Origin: Gentiana macrophylla | Lineage: Eukaryota > Streptophyta > Magnoliopsida > Gentianales > Gentianaceae | Direction of reading: 5' to 3' | DNA: 64,000 nt | NCBI GenBank assembly: GCA_026214975.1 | Contig: CM047810.1 | Coordinates: 41,560,113 to 41,624,112, forward strand | Shown: positions 12,775-23,842 of the stretch, piece after piece | Position numbering within the stretch: position 1 is the stretch's first letter | Layout: every line of letters begins with the position of its first letter | The notes under the pieces: generated by a model | The model's input: only the letters and a program-made list of their open reading frames with translations | What the model was told of the DNA's origin: nothing | Database searches by the model: none | Position numbers and translations under genes: made by a program

Positions 12775-13856
12775 TTAGCATGAGTAGTTATATCGGTGAT
12801 AGGACTTCCTTCCTTTTGTTGAGCAATGAAGGCTTTGAAGGCGACAAACCGAGCATTCAACATGGTATCTTTGTTCCTTCCTCACCGACATGCCCGCTCT
12901 GACTCTCCCTGGTTGGTTTGGAGGGTTTAAAGGAGTTAGGCTTACCATGTAATTTCCAACAAGTGTCCTTGGTGTGATTTGTGCGTTTGCAGTGGTCACA
13001 GAACAACTTTCTTGCCTTCTCAGTAGGGTTCCTGTAAGTCTCAGTGACCTCAAGCAGGCTTCCTGATCACCAACATTGCTGAGCTATCAGTAGGGTGATC
13101 AGCAGGTTGCTTTCAAAGATTACTTTCCTCCCTGCTTTCCTCATGTTTGACTTGACAAACACCGATTTGAGGTGGGGAGAGGTTTAGTAGCAAGAACTCT
13201 ACCTCTAACATCATCAAGGATGAGTTCGACCTGCAAGGAACTTGAATACCCTCTTCTTCTCAATGATATTCTTGTATAAGGCAGCATCCTCGACATCCTT
13301 CCATGGGTGAATTTCCAACATATCTAGGTGTTTCCATGCCTTAGATAGTTGGTTGAAATCTTGAGTTCTGAGCATGATCCCCTTATGCAATTTTGGATTT
13401 GAGCTTCAAGATCATAGACCTCGGATGTATTGTCCTTTTTTGAGTAAAGGTCTCTGGCATTGTCCCAGATCTCATTTGCAGTATCATACATCATGAAGTT
13501 CTCACTGATCTCTTTTGTCATTGACCTCGTGAGGATGGTCATGACTTGGTTATTTTCTATATCCCATGCTTCAAACTTGGGGTCGGTTCAAGAGAGGGTG
13601 TTTGGAGCCGACAAGTATCCCATCTTGCTTTGGCACGAGATATACATCTTCATAGATCTTGACCACAAGCAGTAGTTGTTGCCGTCAAGTCTGTGATTTG
13701 TAAATGAATGGTTTTCAGTGACCCCATCTGCGAGGGTGGGACTCTACTAAGGGTGAGAAGCTTGGATAATGAAGACATTCTTGATATGAGATGAGGAGTT
13801 CAAAGGTAGGTAATGAGATTTTGCAATGATTCAGGAGTTTAAGGCTCTCGATACCA
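12775..13856 (-). pseudogene. Copia-2 gag remnant and leader
   Basis: A gag amino end of the LDGNNY-LWSRSMK type is seen near 13600-13680, and MTILTRSMTKEISENFMMYDTANEIWD at 13460-13542 corresponds to the UBN2-type gag core. The zinc-knuckle region near 12970-13010 has histidine and cysteine residues in broken frames. The primer-binding site lies at 13844-13856, against the LTR. Confidence 0.78.
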
Positions 13857-14166
13857 TGAAGAGAGTTTGAGAGAGTGATAAACACTAGAGTAAACTTCAA
13901 CTTAGTTTATTCATCATAAAAGAGTGAGTATAAATAGGTACAAGTAAGTGAGAAAGGTCCTAGTAGAGTATAAGCTAGGAGAGAGCAATTAATTACTAGA
14001 GTCGGCTAGTATTAATTGCTAGAGTTGTCTATTACCTAATAAGACAAAAAGAGTTACTTTATGACTTTATGACATATTAATTGTTTATTCAATACAATTA
14101 ATATGTCTTACAATTAATATGTCTCACAATTAATATGTTACACTAATGTAACGTAATATTTCCACA
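13857..14166 (-). repeat. Copia-2 5' LTR
   Basis: 310 bp, matching 9272-9580. It is flanked inside by the primer-binding site and outside by the CTTTG target duplication at 14167-14171. Confidence 0.95.
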
Positions 14167-14269
14167 CTTTGTTTTTGTGTTTTATCGATTCCACCATAAT
14201 TTTTATGTTTGCATTGCTTCTTTGATTTTATCTTTCTTAAACTGCAAGCTTTTCATTTGTGTTTCAACA

Positions 14270-14985
14270 CTTTCGGTGGTAATTTGGTTGTAATCTCATC
14301 TTTTATTTTCCGATAACAGCATGTTGTTCTTTGAATTATTGGATGATGCAGTTGAAACTTTGTTTGAGCTTTTCCAAAGGTATTGGGACATGTCAGCCAA
14401 GTGATTAATTTCCATAAGTCGAGCCTATTTTTTAGTCGGGATTTTGAGGAGGATGGATATGAAGGGGTGTCGTAGCTATTGCAGATGCCAATGGGTAATG
14501 GTTCGGGGAAGTATCTTGGGTTACCGTATCTGACTGATCGTAATAAACAACAGGTGTTTGCTTTCCTACGCGAGAAGGTTTGGAAGAAATTATTGAGTTG
14601 GAAGGATAAAATTTTCTCTCCGATAGGGAAAGAGGTCATGATTAAGTCTGTGTTGCAGGCTATTCCCACATTTATAATGCATTGTTTTAAAGCTGCTACC
14701 ACCATACTGGACAAGTTGGAAAAGGATAATTGGGGATTCTGCTAGGGTGATATGGGGCAAAAAAGAAAAATCCACTGGAAAAATTGGGAAACGTGTTGTA
14801 TGCCGAAGACCTTAGGAGGATTGGGGTTCAGGGACTTGGAGTGCTTTAATTTGCCCTTGTAGACAAGTTCTTTTACATAACACAATTCATTAGAAAAAAG
14901 AGAGTTGTTATGGAGAGTTTTGGGAGATGAAAAGTTGTCTTAGCAGCCAAACTTTAAGTGTAGCGGTCTAGGGGCTTTCCTGTGT
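14270..14985 (+). pseudogene. L1-type LINE reverse transcriptase remnant
   Basis: The frame 14479-14745 contains GKYLGLPYLTDRNKQQVF, VWKKLLSWKDKIFSPIGKEV and IKSVLQAIPTFIMHCF, the characteristic end of plant L1-type ORF2 reverse transcriptase. Weaker matches continue downstream in other frames ([25 protein letters not shown] near 14765-14860) into the zinc-binding RT-associated region. Upstream, 14330-14460 resembles the preceding thumb region with stops. The endonuclease, RT palm and poly(A) tail are not seen, so this is a truncated interior fragment. Confidence 0.88.
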
Positions 14986-15330
14986 AATCGAAGCCCTAAG
15001 CAAAATTTTTGTTCTGGAGTCCTTGAATAGATAAAAACTACGGTGTAACGGTTAGTTTTAGAGTATACAATGTAATGATTTGTAAAAATTAGTAAATAAG
15101 GTGGTTAGAATTTTTTAGATTGAATATATGTACTGATTTGACACTTATTAATTTTAGTAGCTTAGTAAAAATTAAAATACACTACAAAAATATTTAAAAC
15201 AATTCCTTAAAAATATGGATATTGATGGGCCCAGGTCGCGCCTTGGTGGGTATGTGCCTAGGGACGCCCATTGAGATCGTTGGAGGATTCCGGTGCCCGT
15301 TTGTACGGATCACCTCTAGATGATGGACGC
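14986..15330. other. AT-rich spacer, no gene seen
   Basis: It begins as AT-rich sequence with no frame of note, followed by a GC-richer stretch (15228-15325) containing GATGGGCCCAGG. The last five bases, GACGC, form one side of the imperfect target duplication of the next solo LTR. Confidence 0.6.
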
Positions 15331-16758
15331 TGATAACGCTCTAAGAAATACCATTAATTATACCTTTATTCACCCTGAATTATGCTCAAGAGAGGAGAGA
15401 TACACTCGTTATTATATGGGATATGTGTTAAATGCTATGAGCATGTTCCTATGTTCATAATTCTGTATCTGTGTCATTACCTAAATATTTGGTACTGTTT
15501 TGCCTCGTTTTATGTGTTCACAGGATGTATCAAATCCGGAACATTTCAGGACGGATCTAGATCAAGAGAAGAATGTTGGGCCAAGTAAATGAAGTCCAAG
15601 AAGAGATCTGCCAGAGAAAAAGAAGAATTGAAGGCTCGGTTTACCGTGGGCTAGGCCCGATAAACCGAGGGTCTTGGGGAACAAGAAATCGATTCTGCTA
15701 CATCTACTAGGTCGGTTAGGGTTTCTGAGAGTCATAAGTTGGCTATTGTATCTATATAAAGCTGCATAAACTTATAATTACATAAGTTTCGCATATTCCA
15801 TCTTTTTATTATATACAATTTCAATGCAATAATGTTCTCCTAAGCTTTTGTTGTTTATTTGCTGGTTTCCTTCCCTTCCCTACCATCTCTAGCTTGAGTG
15901 AATCAAGCTAGATCTCTATTGTTGAAGGTATGAAGCTTTGAACGTTCCTTTATGTCTTTAATATGGTAGATCTGCTTGTATTTACGTGTTTTAGTTAATC
16001 TGCATGTTTAAAGACCCCATAATTTACTTAGATTAATCAGCACTGAGCAATGTAGATCCAGAAATAGGAAAATCCGCCCCTAGTAAACCGGCGGTCTATA
16101 CCGGTTTACCGAGGCAAAATTTAGAAAACCTAATCTGGAGGCTCAACGTCAGCTACGTTGATCAACAAAAATAATTAAAACGAGTAATAGGTCTAGTCAA
16201 TCTAGTATTCATAATTCGTAAATTAACATGAAGTACTGAAAGTGAAATGTTAATTAGGACACTGTCTTGATGGGCCCTAGGAATGTGCTAATCAGTGTCG
16301 ATAGCTGCCTAGGCGGGTTAGCGGTATAGGTTAGCGCTCAATACCGGCAATTCTAGTTCTTTATGCGTATGGGCTATTACGGACCAATTAAGGAGAGTAG
16401 CTGGCGTATAGATTATCTACTACCATGGTCGGAGTAGATAGGGTTAGGAGTTGCACCCGTAGCTTAAAACTAAATTAAAAGTTCACACGATTAATTTAAG
16501 GAAATTATGTGGGGAAGTAAACATAAGGATTAACTAATCCAAGTTAGTAGATCGGTGGGAAGAGGGGGAGGAATACCACGTTTCTTTCATGTACTTTGTT
16601 GGTCAAAGACCATATATGTGTCTTCTTAGTTAGATTAGAATCGTTTATGCTTGAGTTGCATTGTCTCTGTGGGATCGACCTTGATTCGCCCTTGCTATAC
16701 TACGATTGACCTAGTACTCTTGCTAGTAATATCGATGTTAGTGACTTACACGTGATCA
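15331..16758 (+). repeat. Athila-type solo LTR
   Basis: A 1428-bp unit starting TGATAACGCTCTAAG and ending ACTTACACGTGATCA. The left flank is GACGC and the right flank GACAC, a 4-of-5 target duplication. The same LTR occurs on the minus strand at 60394-61829, next to an Athila-type interior, which identifies the family. A TATATAAAG box is at 15753. No interior is attached, so it is a solo LTR left by recombination. The frame 15382-15588 has no recognisable domain. Confidence 0.88.
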
Positions 16759-16831
16759 GACACTTGGACAACTCTTGCTCAAACAATCAACCGGAAGTTA
16801 AAGCGGCGATCTTGAAGATCTAATCGGTAAT

Positions 16832-17146
16832 TGTTGAAGTTGTATACACAACGAAAACTAAAGAAATAACGCAGAAAGTTTTATTATTTAGAGAATAATC
16901 AAAGAGTTCATGTACAATGATGCTGATCATGGGATATTTATAATATCATCCACCTCATGAATGAGTTAATGGAAGTTACATAGTTTCTCACAACAGAATA
17001 ACCGTTCTAAACATAATATACACTTATGCATTCTGTTGGTCTTTCAGCATCCCGCCGAGCCTATACTGTCAACTTCACATGCTCAGTTGACTGCTTACTG
17101 AACAGATTGCACTCAGTATATTGATATCAACACATGTATTGTAACA
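16832..17146 (-). repeat. Copia-3 3' LTR
   Basis: Runs from TGTTGAAGTTGTATACACAA to TGTATTGTAACA on the plus strand. It shares long blocks with 30874-31192, such as GAGAATAATCAAAGAGTT, but differs by many substitutions, so the element is older than Copia-2. Confidence 0.92.
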
Positions 17147-17314
17147 CACCCTCAAGCTGAAAGTGATACATGGAACAACTTACACTCAGCAGACTGAACC
17201 CAGCACCTTATAAGCCATTGGAGCCGGCTTGAAAAATCTTAGAAATTCTTAACTTGTCAAGAGATAAGATATAATTGATGCATCCAAAGCCTTTGTGATT
17301 ATGTCAGCAATTCG

Positions 17315-17944
17315 CTATTTTGTATTCGCAGGCAACAACTTGACAAGACCAGATTTGACTTTGTCTCTTCCAACATGACAATCAATTTCAATGTGATTGG
17401 TCCTCTCATGAAATACAGGATTATGAGCAATGTGCCTAGCACTGGCACTATCACAAAACAACAAAGCATGTAACTGAATAGGAATATGAAAGTCTAGTAA
17501 GATATAGGCTAGCCACTGAAGTTCACATACAACATTATACATAGCCCTATATTCAGCCTCTGAAGAGCTTCCGGCTATAGTTGTCTGCTTCTTTGCCTTC
17601 CAAGAAATGAGAGCATCTCTAAAAAACATCATGTAACCTGAAAGTGACTATCTCGTTTCAGGACAACCAGCCCAGTCACTATCTATAATTCCTTTCAAAA
17701 TAAGATTGGTCTATGCTGGAAACAAGATGCCTTGATTAGCCTTCAAATATCCCAGCAGTCCGTGAGCAGCCTTTATGTGATTTTCAGTAGGTATGTCTAA
17801 AAATTGACTCAGCTGTTGAACTACAAAAGCTATATCTGTTCTGGTGAAAGTAAGATCTATAAGTTTACCCACCAGTGATCTATATGCAGTACCATCATCA
17901 AACAAAGATGAATCTTCATATTGCAGAGTCTGCTTGGATTCCAT
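17315..17944 (-). pseudogene. Copia-3 RNase H and RT end
   Basis: 17315-17632 reads [50 protein letters not shown] and KSGLVKLLP, a near-complete RNase H tail; KTR and SEAEYR motifs are typical. 17711-17944 reads YRSLVGKLIDLTFTRTDIAF and VQQLSQFLDIPTENHIKAA, the RT-RNase H connection. A stop-containing gap joins the two. Confidence 0.9.
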
Positions 17945-18850
17945 AAGTGTTTTGGCAGGTTTAGCACTCCCAAAACTTATATTCTTCTAGAAGATTAATT
18001 GTATACTTCCTTTGGGAAATAAAAATACCTTAAGGGGTTCTGGAAGCTTCAATACCCAAAAAATACCTCAACTTACCAAGATCTTTGATGGTGAACTGCT
18101 GATGTAGGGCATCATTGACTTGCTGAATCACCTGGATATGAGAACTATTTGCTATTATATCATCTACATAGACTAATAAAGAAATGAAAGATTGTCCTGA
18201 CCCTTTGGTGATTAAACTATGATCATTATATGATTGGACAAATCCATGTCCTTCTTTGCGTCAGCTTACAATTCTATTGTCTGCAGGCTTTCTTTAAACC
18301 ATACAATGACTTGGTTAATCTACAAACTTGATTTGGTTTGATTGAGTTGAAGCATGGAGGAAGTTGATTATACACTTCTTCATGTACATATCCATATAAG
18401 AAAGTTGTATTGACATTCATCTGATACAATTGCCAATTATTAGTTGATGATGCTTCAGTAAGATTCTAATCGTTGTAATCTTGACAACTGGAGAAAATTT
18501 CTCTGGATAATCAATACCATATGTCTGAGTATAGCTTTGTATCTTTCTACAGACACATCAGGATTATACTTGATTTTATACACCCATTTGCATCCATTGG
18601 GCTTATTTCAAGCTAGTAAATCAATACCCTCCCAAGTATGAGTGATCTGTAAAGCTGCAGTCTCCTTTTGCATAGCTTCTTTCCACTCATCATGCTTGAT
18701 TTCTTGGTTGTATTTTTTTGTTCTTTAACAACATCAATTGCATTGATATATCCGGCATGCATAGCTGAGAGTTTTTCCACATTCATCACTTCACTCAGCA
18801 GATGTGGGGTCTGCTGTGTGAGCACCTCCTTGATAAAAATTAGTTACATT
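17945..18850 (-). pseudogene. Copia-3 reverse transcriptase remnant
   Basis: The minus-strand translation at about 18150-18190 gives SFISLLVYVDDIIA, so the catalytic YVDD is still present. Neighbouring frames give LHQQFTIKDLGKLRYFLG-like sequence (18060-18110), a finger region around 18300-18480 and an EWKEAMQKE-like start near 18613-18700. Frames change repeatedly. The domain order is right but no continuous protein is possible. Confidence 0.82.
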
Positions 18851-18852
18851 TC

Positions 18853-19640
18853 CTATTCTTGCTGATCTTCACAGCTGAACAGTGCATGTGCCTGGCTGAC
18901 TTGAACATTTTTGTCATTAGTGTCCTCAGTTGTGGTTGATCGCATACCAGACTGCTTAGATGACTTACTCAGCTGATCATCAAAACTATCCATGACTGGA
19001 AATGGTACTGGCATATCAAAGGTATACCTAACTTTTCCTAAGACCTGTTGAAATAAAGGAAAATAAGTTTCATGAAATTCAGTGTTTCTAGCAACAAAGA
19101 TATATTTGTTGGTGATATCCAAGAGTATGGCATCTTTGGAAGTGTTTGAATTCCCAAGATAGACACAAGTCCTGCATCTGGATTCAAACTTTGTCCTGTA
19201 ATACTGAAGTGTGCAAGATAGAACTAGGCAACTAAACACTTAGAACACAAAATAATCTGGTTTAGTGCCATATAACACCTCACGGGGTGTGCTCTCTTTC
19301 AGTAGTGGTGTAGGTGTTGCATTAATCAATTTTACAGCATGCAAAAGACAGAAACTCCAATACTCAATGGGTAGGTTACTCCGGAATCTTAGACCCCGGG
19401 AAACATTCAGTAGATGCTAATGTTTCCTCTCCACAATACCATTTTGTTCTGGTGTACTGACACATGAGGTCTGATGTATAATGCCATGATGTTCATAGAA
19501 AAGTCGTGATTTGGAACTCAAACTTCATTGTCCAATCTAATCACTTTAATAATCTTGTTAAAGCGAGTAGTAGATACAAATTTAACAAAATATTTAACAA
19601 GATCGGAAGCTTCAGATTTATGCCTCATTAAAAAACCTAA
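18853..19640 (-). pseudogene. Copia-3 integrase remnant, left part
   Basis: 18853-19239 carries FESRCRTCVYLGNSNTSKDA, LLDITNKYIFVARNTEFHE and a serine-rich linker toward the RT, the carboxyl end of a Copia integrase. 19240-19640 holds core sequence in broken frames with HKSEASDLVKYF-like residues. It is separated from its amino part by the 429-bp LTR at 19642-20070. Confidence 0.82.
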
Positions 19641-19641
19641 G

Positions 19642-20070
19642 TGATAACGTCTAAATTATCTGAGGGTGTCAGCGGTGGTGTTATGGTGGATATCTCGAGG
19701 TGGAGCTGCGTATGAATGTGGTGATGCCGTACAGTTGACAGAGTGAGTTGGTGAATTAGGCTTAGCCTTATCTTTTATATCATCATAACTCATCCCTCTA
19801 ATGAGGTTATAGTAAGCCCTATTTATAGGACGGGAATAGATCACATTGGATATAATTACAATTAATTTGGATATAAGCGGGTACATGGCGAGGCTTGGTC
19901 CACGGGTAACCCTATCTCAGCATCGACTTTGTTCTCGCATCCTGCTCTCCGGGATATCCTCGAGGGATCCGATCTCCACTCTACAGGGGCGGACGATATA
20001 TTTCGGAGTCGGTGGCGAGGATGGTGGGCCGGATGACGGATCAGGGCCGAAAAATGGGTCCGCCCTATCA
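19642..20070 (-). repeat. 429-bp solo LTR inserted in Copia-3 integrase
   Basis: The unit reads TGATAACGTC...CGCCCTATCA with a perfect TGATA/TATCA terminal inverted repeat and a perfect 5-bp target duplication CTAAG (19637-19641 and 20071-20075). On either side the Copia-3 integrase sequence joins up. A TATAAATAGGGC box on the minus strand near 19820 suggests minus orientation. It is GC-richer than its host. It could be a solo LTR or a very small non-autonomous unit; no internal domain is visible. Confidence 0.85.
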
Positions 20071-20613
20071 CTAAGTAAATCCAGAAAAATCATCCACGAC
20101 AGTTAAAAAATATTGTTGTCCATTCACAGTATGATTTCTCAAAGGGCTACGATCCACATGGACAAGATAAAAAACAACATTCGCATTATTAGTACATAAA
20201 GGAAAATGATTTTCCTTTAACTTCGTTATAGGACAAATATAGCACACTTCACATCATTTGACATCAGTGGATTTAGAACTAATATATTGAAATCTTTTAT
20301 GTGGTAGATGCACTAATCTATAATACCATAAAAGAGTATCATCCAGTCTATTAGACAAAACATTATTATGTACAACATTAGCAGCATAAATCTTGACAGA
20401 TTGCTCTAGCACATGTAATCCTCTATGCAACTCAGTTGAACCAATCACTTTTTTGTTCTTGTCCTGCAAAACACCTTTGTTAGCAGAAAAAACATAGGAC
20501 ATTTGACAAAGATTATACTTAAAACCAGGAATACAAAACACATCATGTAAGACTAACTGAGAATTAACTCTCACTTGTCCTATATGTGTAACATAAACAT
20601 TTTTTCCATTAGG
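20071..20613 (-). pseudogene. Copia-3 integrase start and protease end
   Basis: The translation at 20071-20140 reads GQQYFLTVVDDFS, the start of the integrase core with its first catalytic aspartate region. 20254-20574 reads VNSQLVLHDVFCIPGFKYNL and LLWYYRLVHLPHKRFQYIS, joining the protease carboxyl end to the zinc-binding pre-integrase module. The CxxC that should follow is weak. Confidence 0.82.
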
Positions 20614-20982
20614 TTATCCTATTTTTATATCTGAGGAAGGTCTAAGATTACTTAATAGTTCTACAGAGCCTACAATGTGTTTTGTGGCACCAGAGTCCAA
20701 GATCCGTTGTATAGATCTTTTCAAATTTAAGTCACATACTCCTGTAGTAGGTGAGAAATGGTTGTTCACATCATTAGGTTGCCCAATAGCAAATCCTGCA
20801 TGTCTACGAGGTTCAAAACTCAACAGAGCCATCAACTTCTCAAGTTGCTGTGTAGTAAGATTAGGGAACCCTGGTCTAACAGTCCTATTTTGGGCGTAAT
20901 CTTCTTCTGCTAATTGTTCTTCCTTTACCAAGTTAGACTTCTTTGACTTGAATCCAGTGGATAGCCATGTTTCTTGTAGCAA
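20614..20982 (-). pseudogene. Copia-3 protease and gag end
   Basis: The frame shows RTVRPGFPNLTTQQLEKLMA, a linker often found before Copia protease, then IQRILDSGATKHIVGSVELL, in which DSGA is the protease active site and is intact, then LRPSSDIKIG. The gag zinc knuckle lies just upstream (20960-21010), where CSFCG and ETCYKKHGYP are separated by a frameshift. Confidence 0.88.
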
Positions 20983-21673
20983 GTTTCTTCAGTATGTCCA
21001 AACCACAGAAACTGCACTAAACTTTCTTTGAATTCTTAGGCCTAGAGCTTTTGGCAGGCACAGAACCTGGTCTGCTGACTGTTTTATTGTGTCCATGTCC
21101 ACTCTTTTGAGATAACAAAATCATAGAATCTTGATTCTTGGCTTTGTTTGCCACATATAACCTTGTCATTCAAAGTTGATGGCCATTGCGAAGGCATCAT
21201 GAATCTCTGGGAATGGCACCATCAACATTGCCTTGGAAACCATAGGCTCTTTGTAAAATACTGATTGACAGAATCAGCACCCCGCTTTATCAGATGCATC
21301 TCTTCAAAAAGATCAGAATGTCTTAGTGCATCCACATTAGAAAATATAGCTGCAAGGTTCTTCCAGGCTGCATGGGCACACTTGAAGTACATTAGATTTG
21401 TGCAATGGTGTTTTCAACAGAAATCCAAGATCTCACCATATTATCACATTACCTCCATGTATGGAAGTCTGCTGAATCTGCTTCAGGCCTCTTTATTGTG
21501 CCGTCTACGAAGCCAAGCTTATTCTTGGTGATTAGCACCATCTCCATAGATATTTTCTATGGGTTGTAATTGTTGTCATTCGTCAATGGATGTACAAATA
21601 CCATTGATGGATTCTCATTCGGATGAACATAAAATTTACTGGATGGGCTCATATCCTGTTTCTTGGCTGACAT
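20983..21673 (-). pseudogene. Copia-3 gag remnant
   Basis: A plausible gag start ATG lies at 21671-21673, reading MSAKKQDMSPSSKFYVHPNE and then NPSMVFVHPLTNDNNYNP before an in-frame stop near 21557. Further gag sequence (KNKLGFVDGTIKRPEADSAD) follows in the same region. The start lies about 180 bp from the family B insertion point, so that insertion falls in the leader. Confidence 0.82.
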
Positions 21674-21850
21674 GGCTATTAAGGACTTGAAATTCACACC
21701 AGCTTATAGCAGAAAAATGATCCAGCACACTAAATAATCACAGATTTCTCTCAAGAAACTGTGAAAACACAGAAAAGATGAAGAAAACTCTCAAATTCTC
21801 TAGAAATCATAGTGGAAAAATACAGGAAGCAACTGAAACTCTCAAGTTTC

Positions 21851-23830
21851 TGTTGGAATAGTGTCCTAAACCCAATCGGGTTGGACCGGATCCGACCGGG
21901 TCGGATCATTTCTACTATTTCTTTATGTTTGTACATATATTAAATGGCTTTTCTGTTGTCATATATATGTTCTTTTAGAGAACCAATTGTGAATTGTTAT
22001 ATGATAACGTCCTTAGTATTAAACTGTGATAGAGAAACCATGATAGGCGATTATGGTTGATGAGATCTCTAATCACTTTAATAAGTTTGATACTTAAATG
22101 TCTCTAGGTCGATGTACTATTAAACAGGGCATTGATAGTATAAGCAGACTAGCACGTATTAGATGTCTTCATCTTTAAGTAAGCGTGGATAGATCTCGTC
22201 TATCGAAGTGTAGAGACACTTGGGTATGCGTGGGCGTGTATTAGAGAATGCGTACGTTAGACTGACCCACTTACACGGATAAGTGTCACACTATGTGGCG
22301 GTTGTGTAATTATCCTTAAGACCGGAGTCTTCATGGCATCACGGTGTGGATTGTCATGCTTTGACACTATTGAGGTTTCCCCTAGCCATGGGGCGATCAT
22401 GCGGTAGTGATTGGGGTGATGACATCAAGCATCACGCGGAGTATACATGATTGGTCGTCCGGGAATCGCGACCACCTATCGTAGGGGTAAATATCCGAAA
22501 GGGCCTTCTTATAAGGAATGTCTCGTTCTCGTGAATCTTTGCAAAGTGGGAGTAAAGCGTGTTACTTCGAGAGAGAGCCCGATATCTGAGACTATAAGAC
22601 ACGGTCGTCAATGTTTGACACTCGACGACGTCGACCGTTGGGATATTATTACAGCGATAGGATTGTAAGTTACACGGTAACTGTTTCACATGAAAGGTAG
22701 TAGTCATTGCATTTGACTCTTCCGATGATTGGGGGTCACGGTGTGTTGCTAGACGCTATCCCGTGATCGTTAGGCATGAAGGGCAATTTCGTAATTTGCA
22801 CTTTGTGTCTACGGCCAACATATTCGGAAGCCTATCGGGTCACACACATATGAACATCCGGCCCGGATTAAAATGTGGTTATAGATGATAACCGAATAAG
22901 GAAGTTTATCTCGAGACTATAAGGGTTATAGTGGTAAATTAATATGGTGGTATTTATTTATTATGAATAAATATAATACAAGATATTAATTATGATGATT
23001 AATTAAATATATATATTGATACATATATATAAAATTTGAAATATGTATATATGATATACATGTATTTTGCAAATTAATTAATCATAGTATTATATTAATT
23101 AAAGAATTTTCCATAAGTGAAATTATGGAGAAAGGTGGCGCCATTCACTGTGTGTGTATGACACACTTGGATTGTGCAATTTAATTAATAAAATTACCAT
23201 AATATTAATATGTGATATTAATTGATTTTGAGAAAAATAGATTTATGGTAATAACATAATTTGCATTCAATATAAGATATTGGAGAATTATAAATTATGG
23301 ATTCATTTAATATAAGATATTAAATTAAAAGAGATAAATCAATCACATTAATTATGTTTCCTTATTTTATTGGAAAGAGATTTTTCTTCTCCTCCTCTCC
23401 AAGCAATAGGGGCGCCTCTCTCTAGTATAAATAAGAGGGCTTGCCAAGCTCTTCACACACCATTCTTCCAAGAGCAATTGTTCTTGTGAAAAATTGCAAG
23501 AACTCATAGTTCTTGTGTAAGAAAGAGGGGGGCTTCCTTTAGTGAGTTTGTGAGGGAGGAAAAAGTCCGGTCTAGCAACCGGAGTTTTCCAATAGCAATC
23601 CATGGTGGGATTCCGGCGGGCTGTTCGTGTGGACTAGCGGTAGAGGCCGAACACTTGGGCGGCTCCATGCTGAACTACTCTCCTTAGACGGTCAAAGCGT
23701 CGATCTTTTAGATCAACCAAGGTAACCACCGTCTACTACTTGTTTGTTTATTGCTTAAACGAAGTCGATTTTGGGAAAAAGGAAATCAAATTTTTGAATT
23801 CCGCTGCGTTCCCGCGTAGATTTCCTTACA
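21851..23830 (+). repeat. Family B 5' LTR
   Basis: Begins TGTTGGAATAGTGTCC and ends TTTCCTTACA. TATAAATAAG at 23426-23435 is the likely core promoter. It contains one AGTGGGAG octamer (22545-22552). Frames on both strands around 22430-22710 are not conserved between the LTR copies and are taken as chance. Confidence 0.95.
23426..23435 (+). promoter_or_regulatory. TATA box in family B LTR
   Basis: TATAAATAAG, about 400 bp before the LTR end, in the orientation of the element. The same box is at 30454 in the 3' LTR. Confidence 0.6.
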
Positions 23831-23831
23831 G

Positions 23832-23842
23832 TGGTATCAGAG
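23832..23842 (+). other. Primer-binding site of family B element
   Basis: TGGTATCAGAG one base after the LTR end, complementary to initiator methionine tRNA in the usual plant fashion. This proves that 21851-23830 is the 5' LTR. Confidence 0.9.

Larger units (their letters stand above)
9272..14166 (-). mobile_element. Copia-2, complete but decayed Ty1/Copia element
   Basis: A 4895-bp element with LTRs of 309 and 310 bp and a perfect 5-bp target duplication CTTTG (9267-9271 and 14167-14171). On the minus strand the order is LTR, primer-binding site TGGTATCGAGAGC (13844-13856), gag, protease, integrase, RT, RNase H, polypurine tract (9581-9592) and LTR, the canonical Copia order. The LTRs are near-identical by eye, so it is among the younger insertions, but the coding frames are already broken. 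It sits inside the Copia-1 LTR in opposite orientation. Confidence 0.95.
8772..14269 (+). repeat. Copia-1 3' LTR, split by Copia-2
   Basis: The LTR starts TGTCAGTTTTTGG at 8772 and runs to 9271. It is then interrupted by Copia-2 and resumes at 14172, ending TTTCAACA at 14269. Without the insert and one CTTTG copy it would be about 0.6 kb. A TATAAATA box lies at 9119-9126. The right end is set by a TG...CA rule only, since the other LTR is not in the window. Confidence 0.75.
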
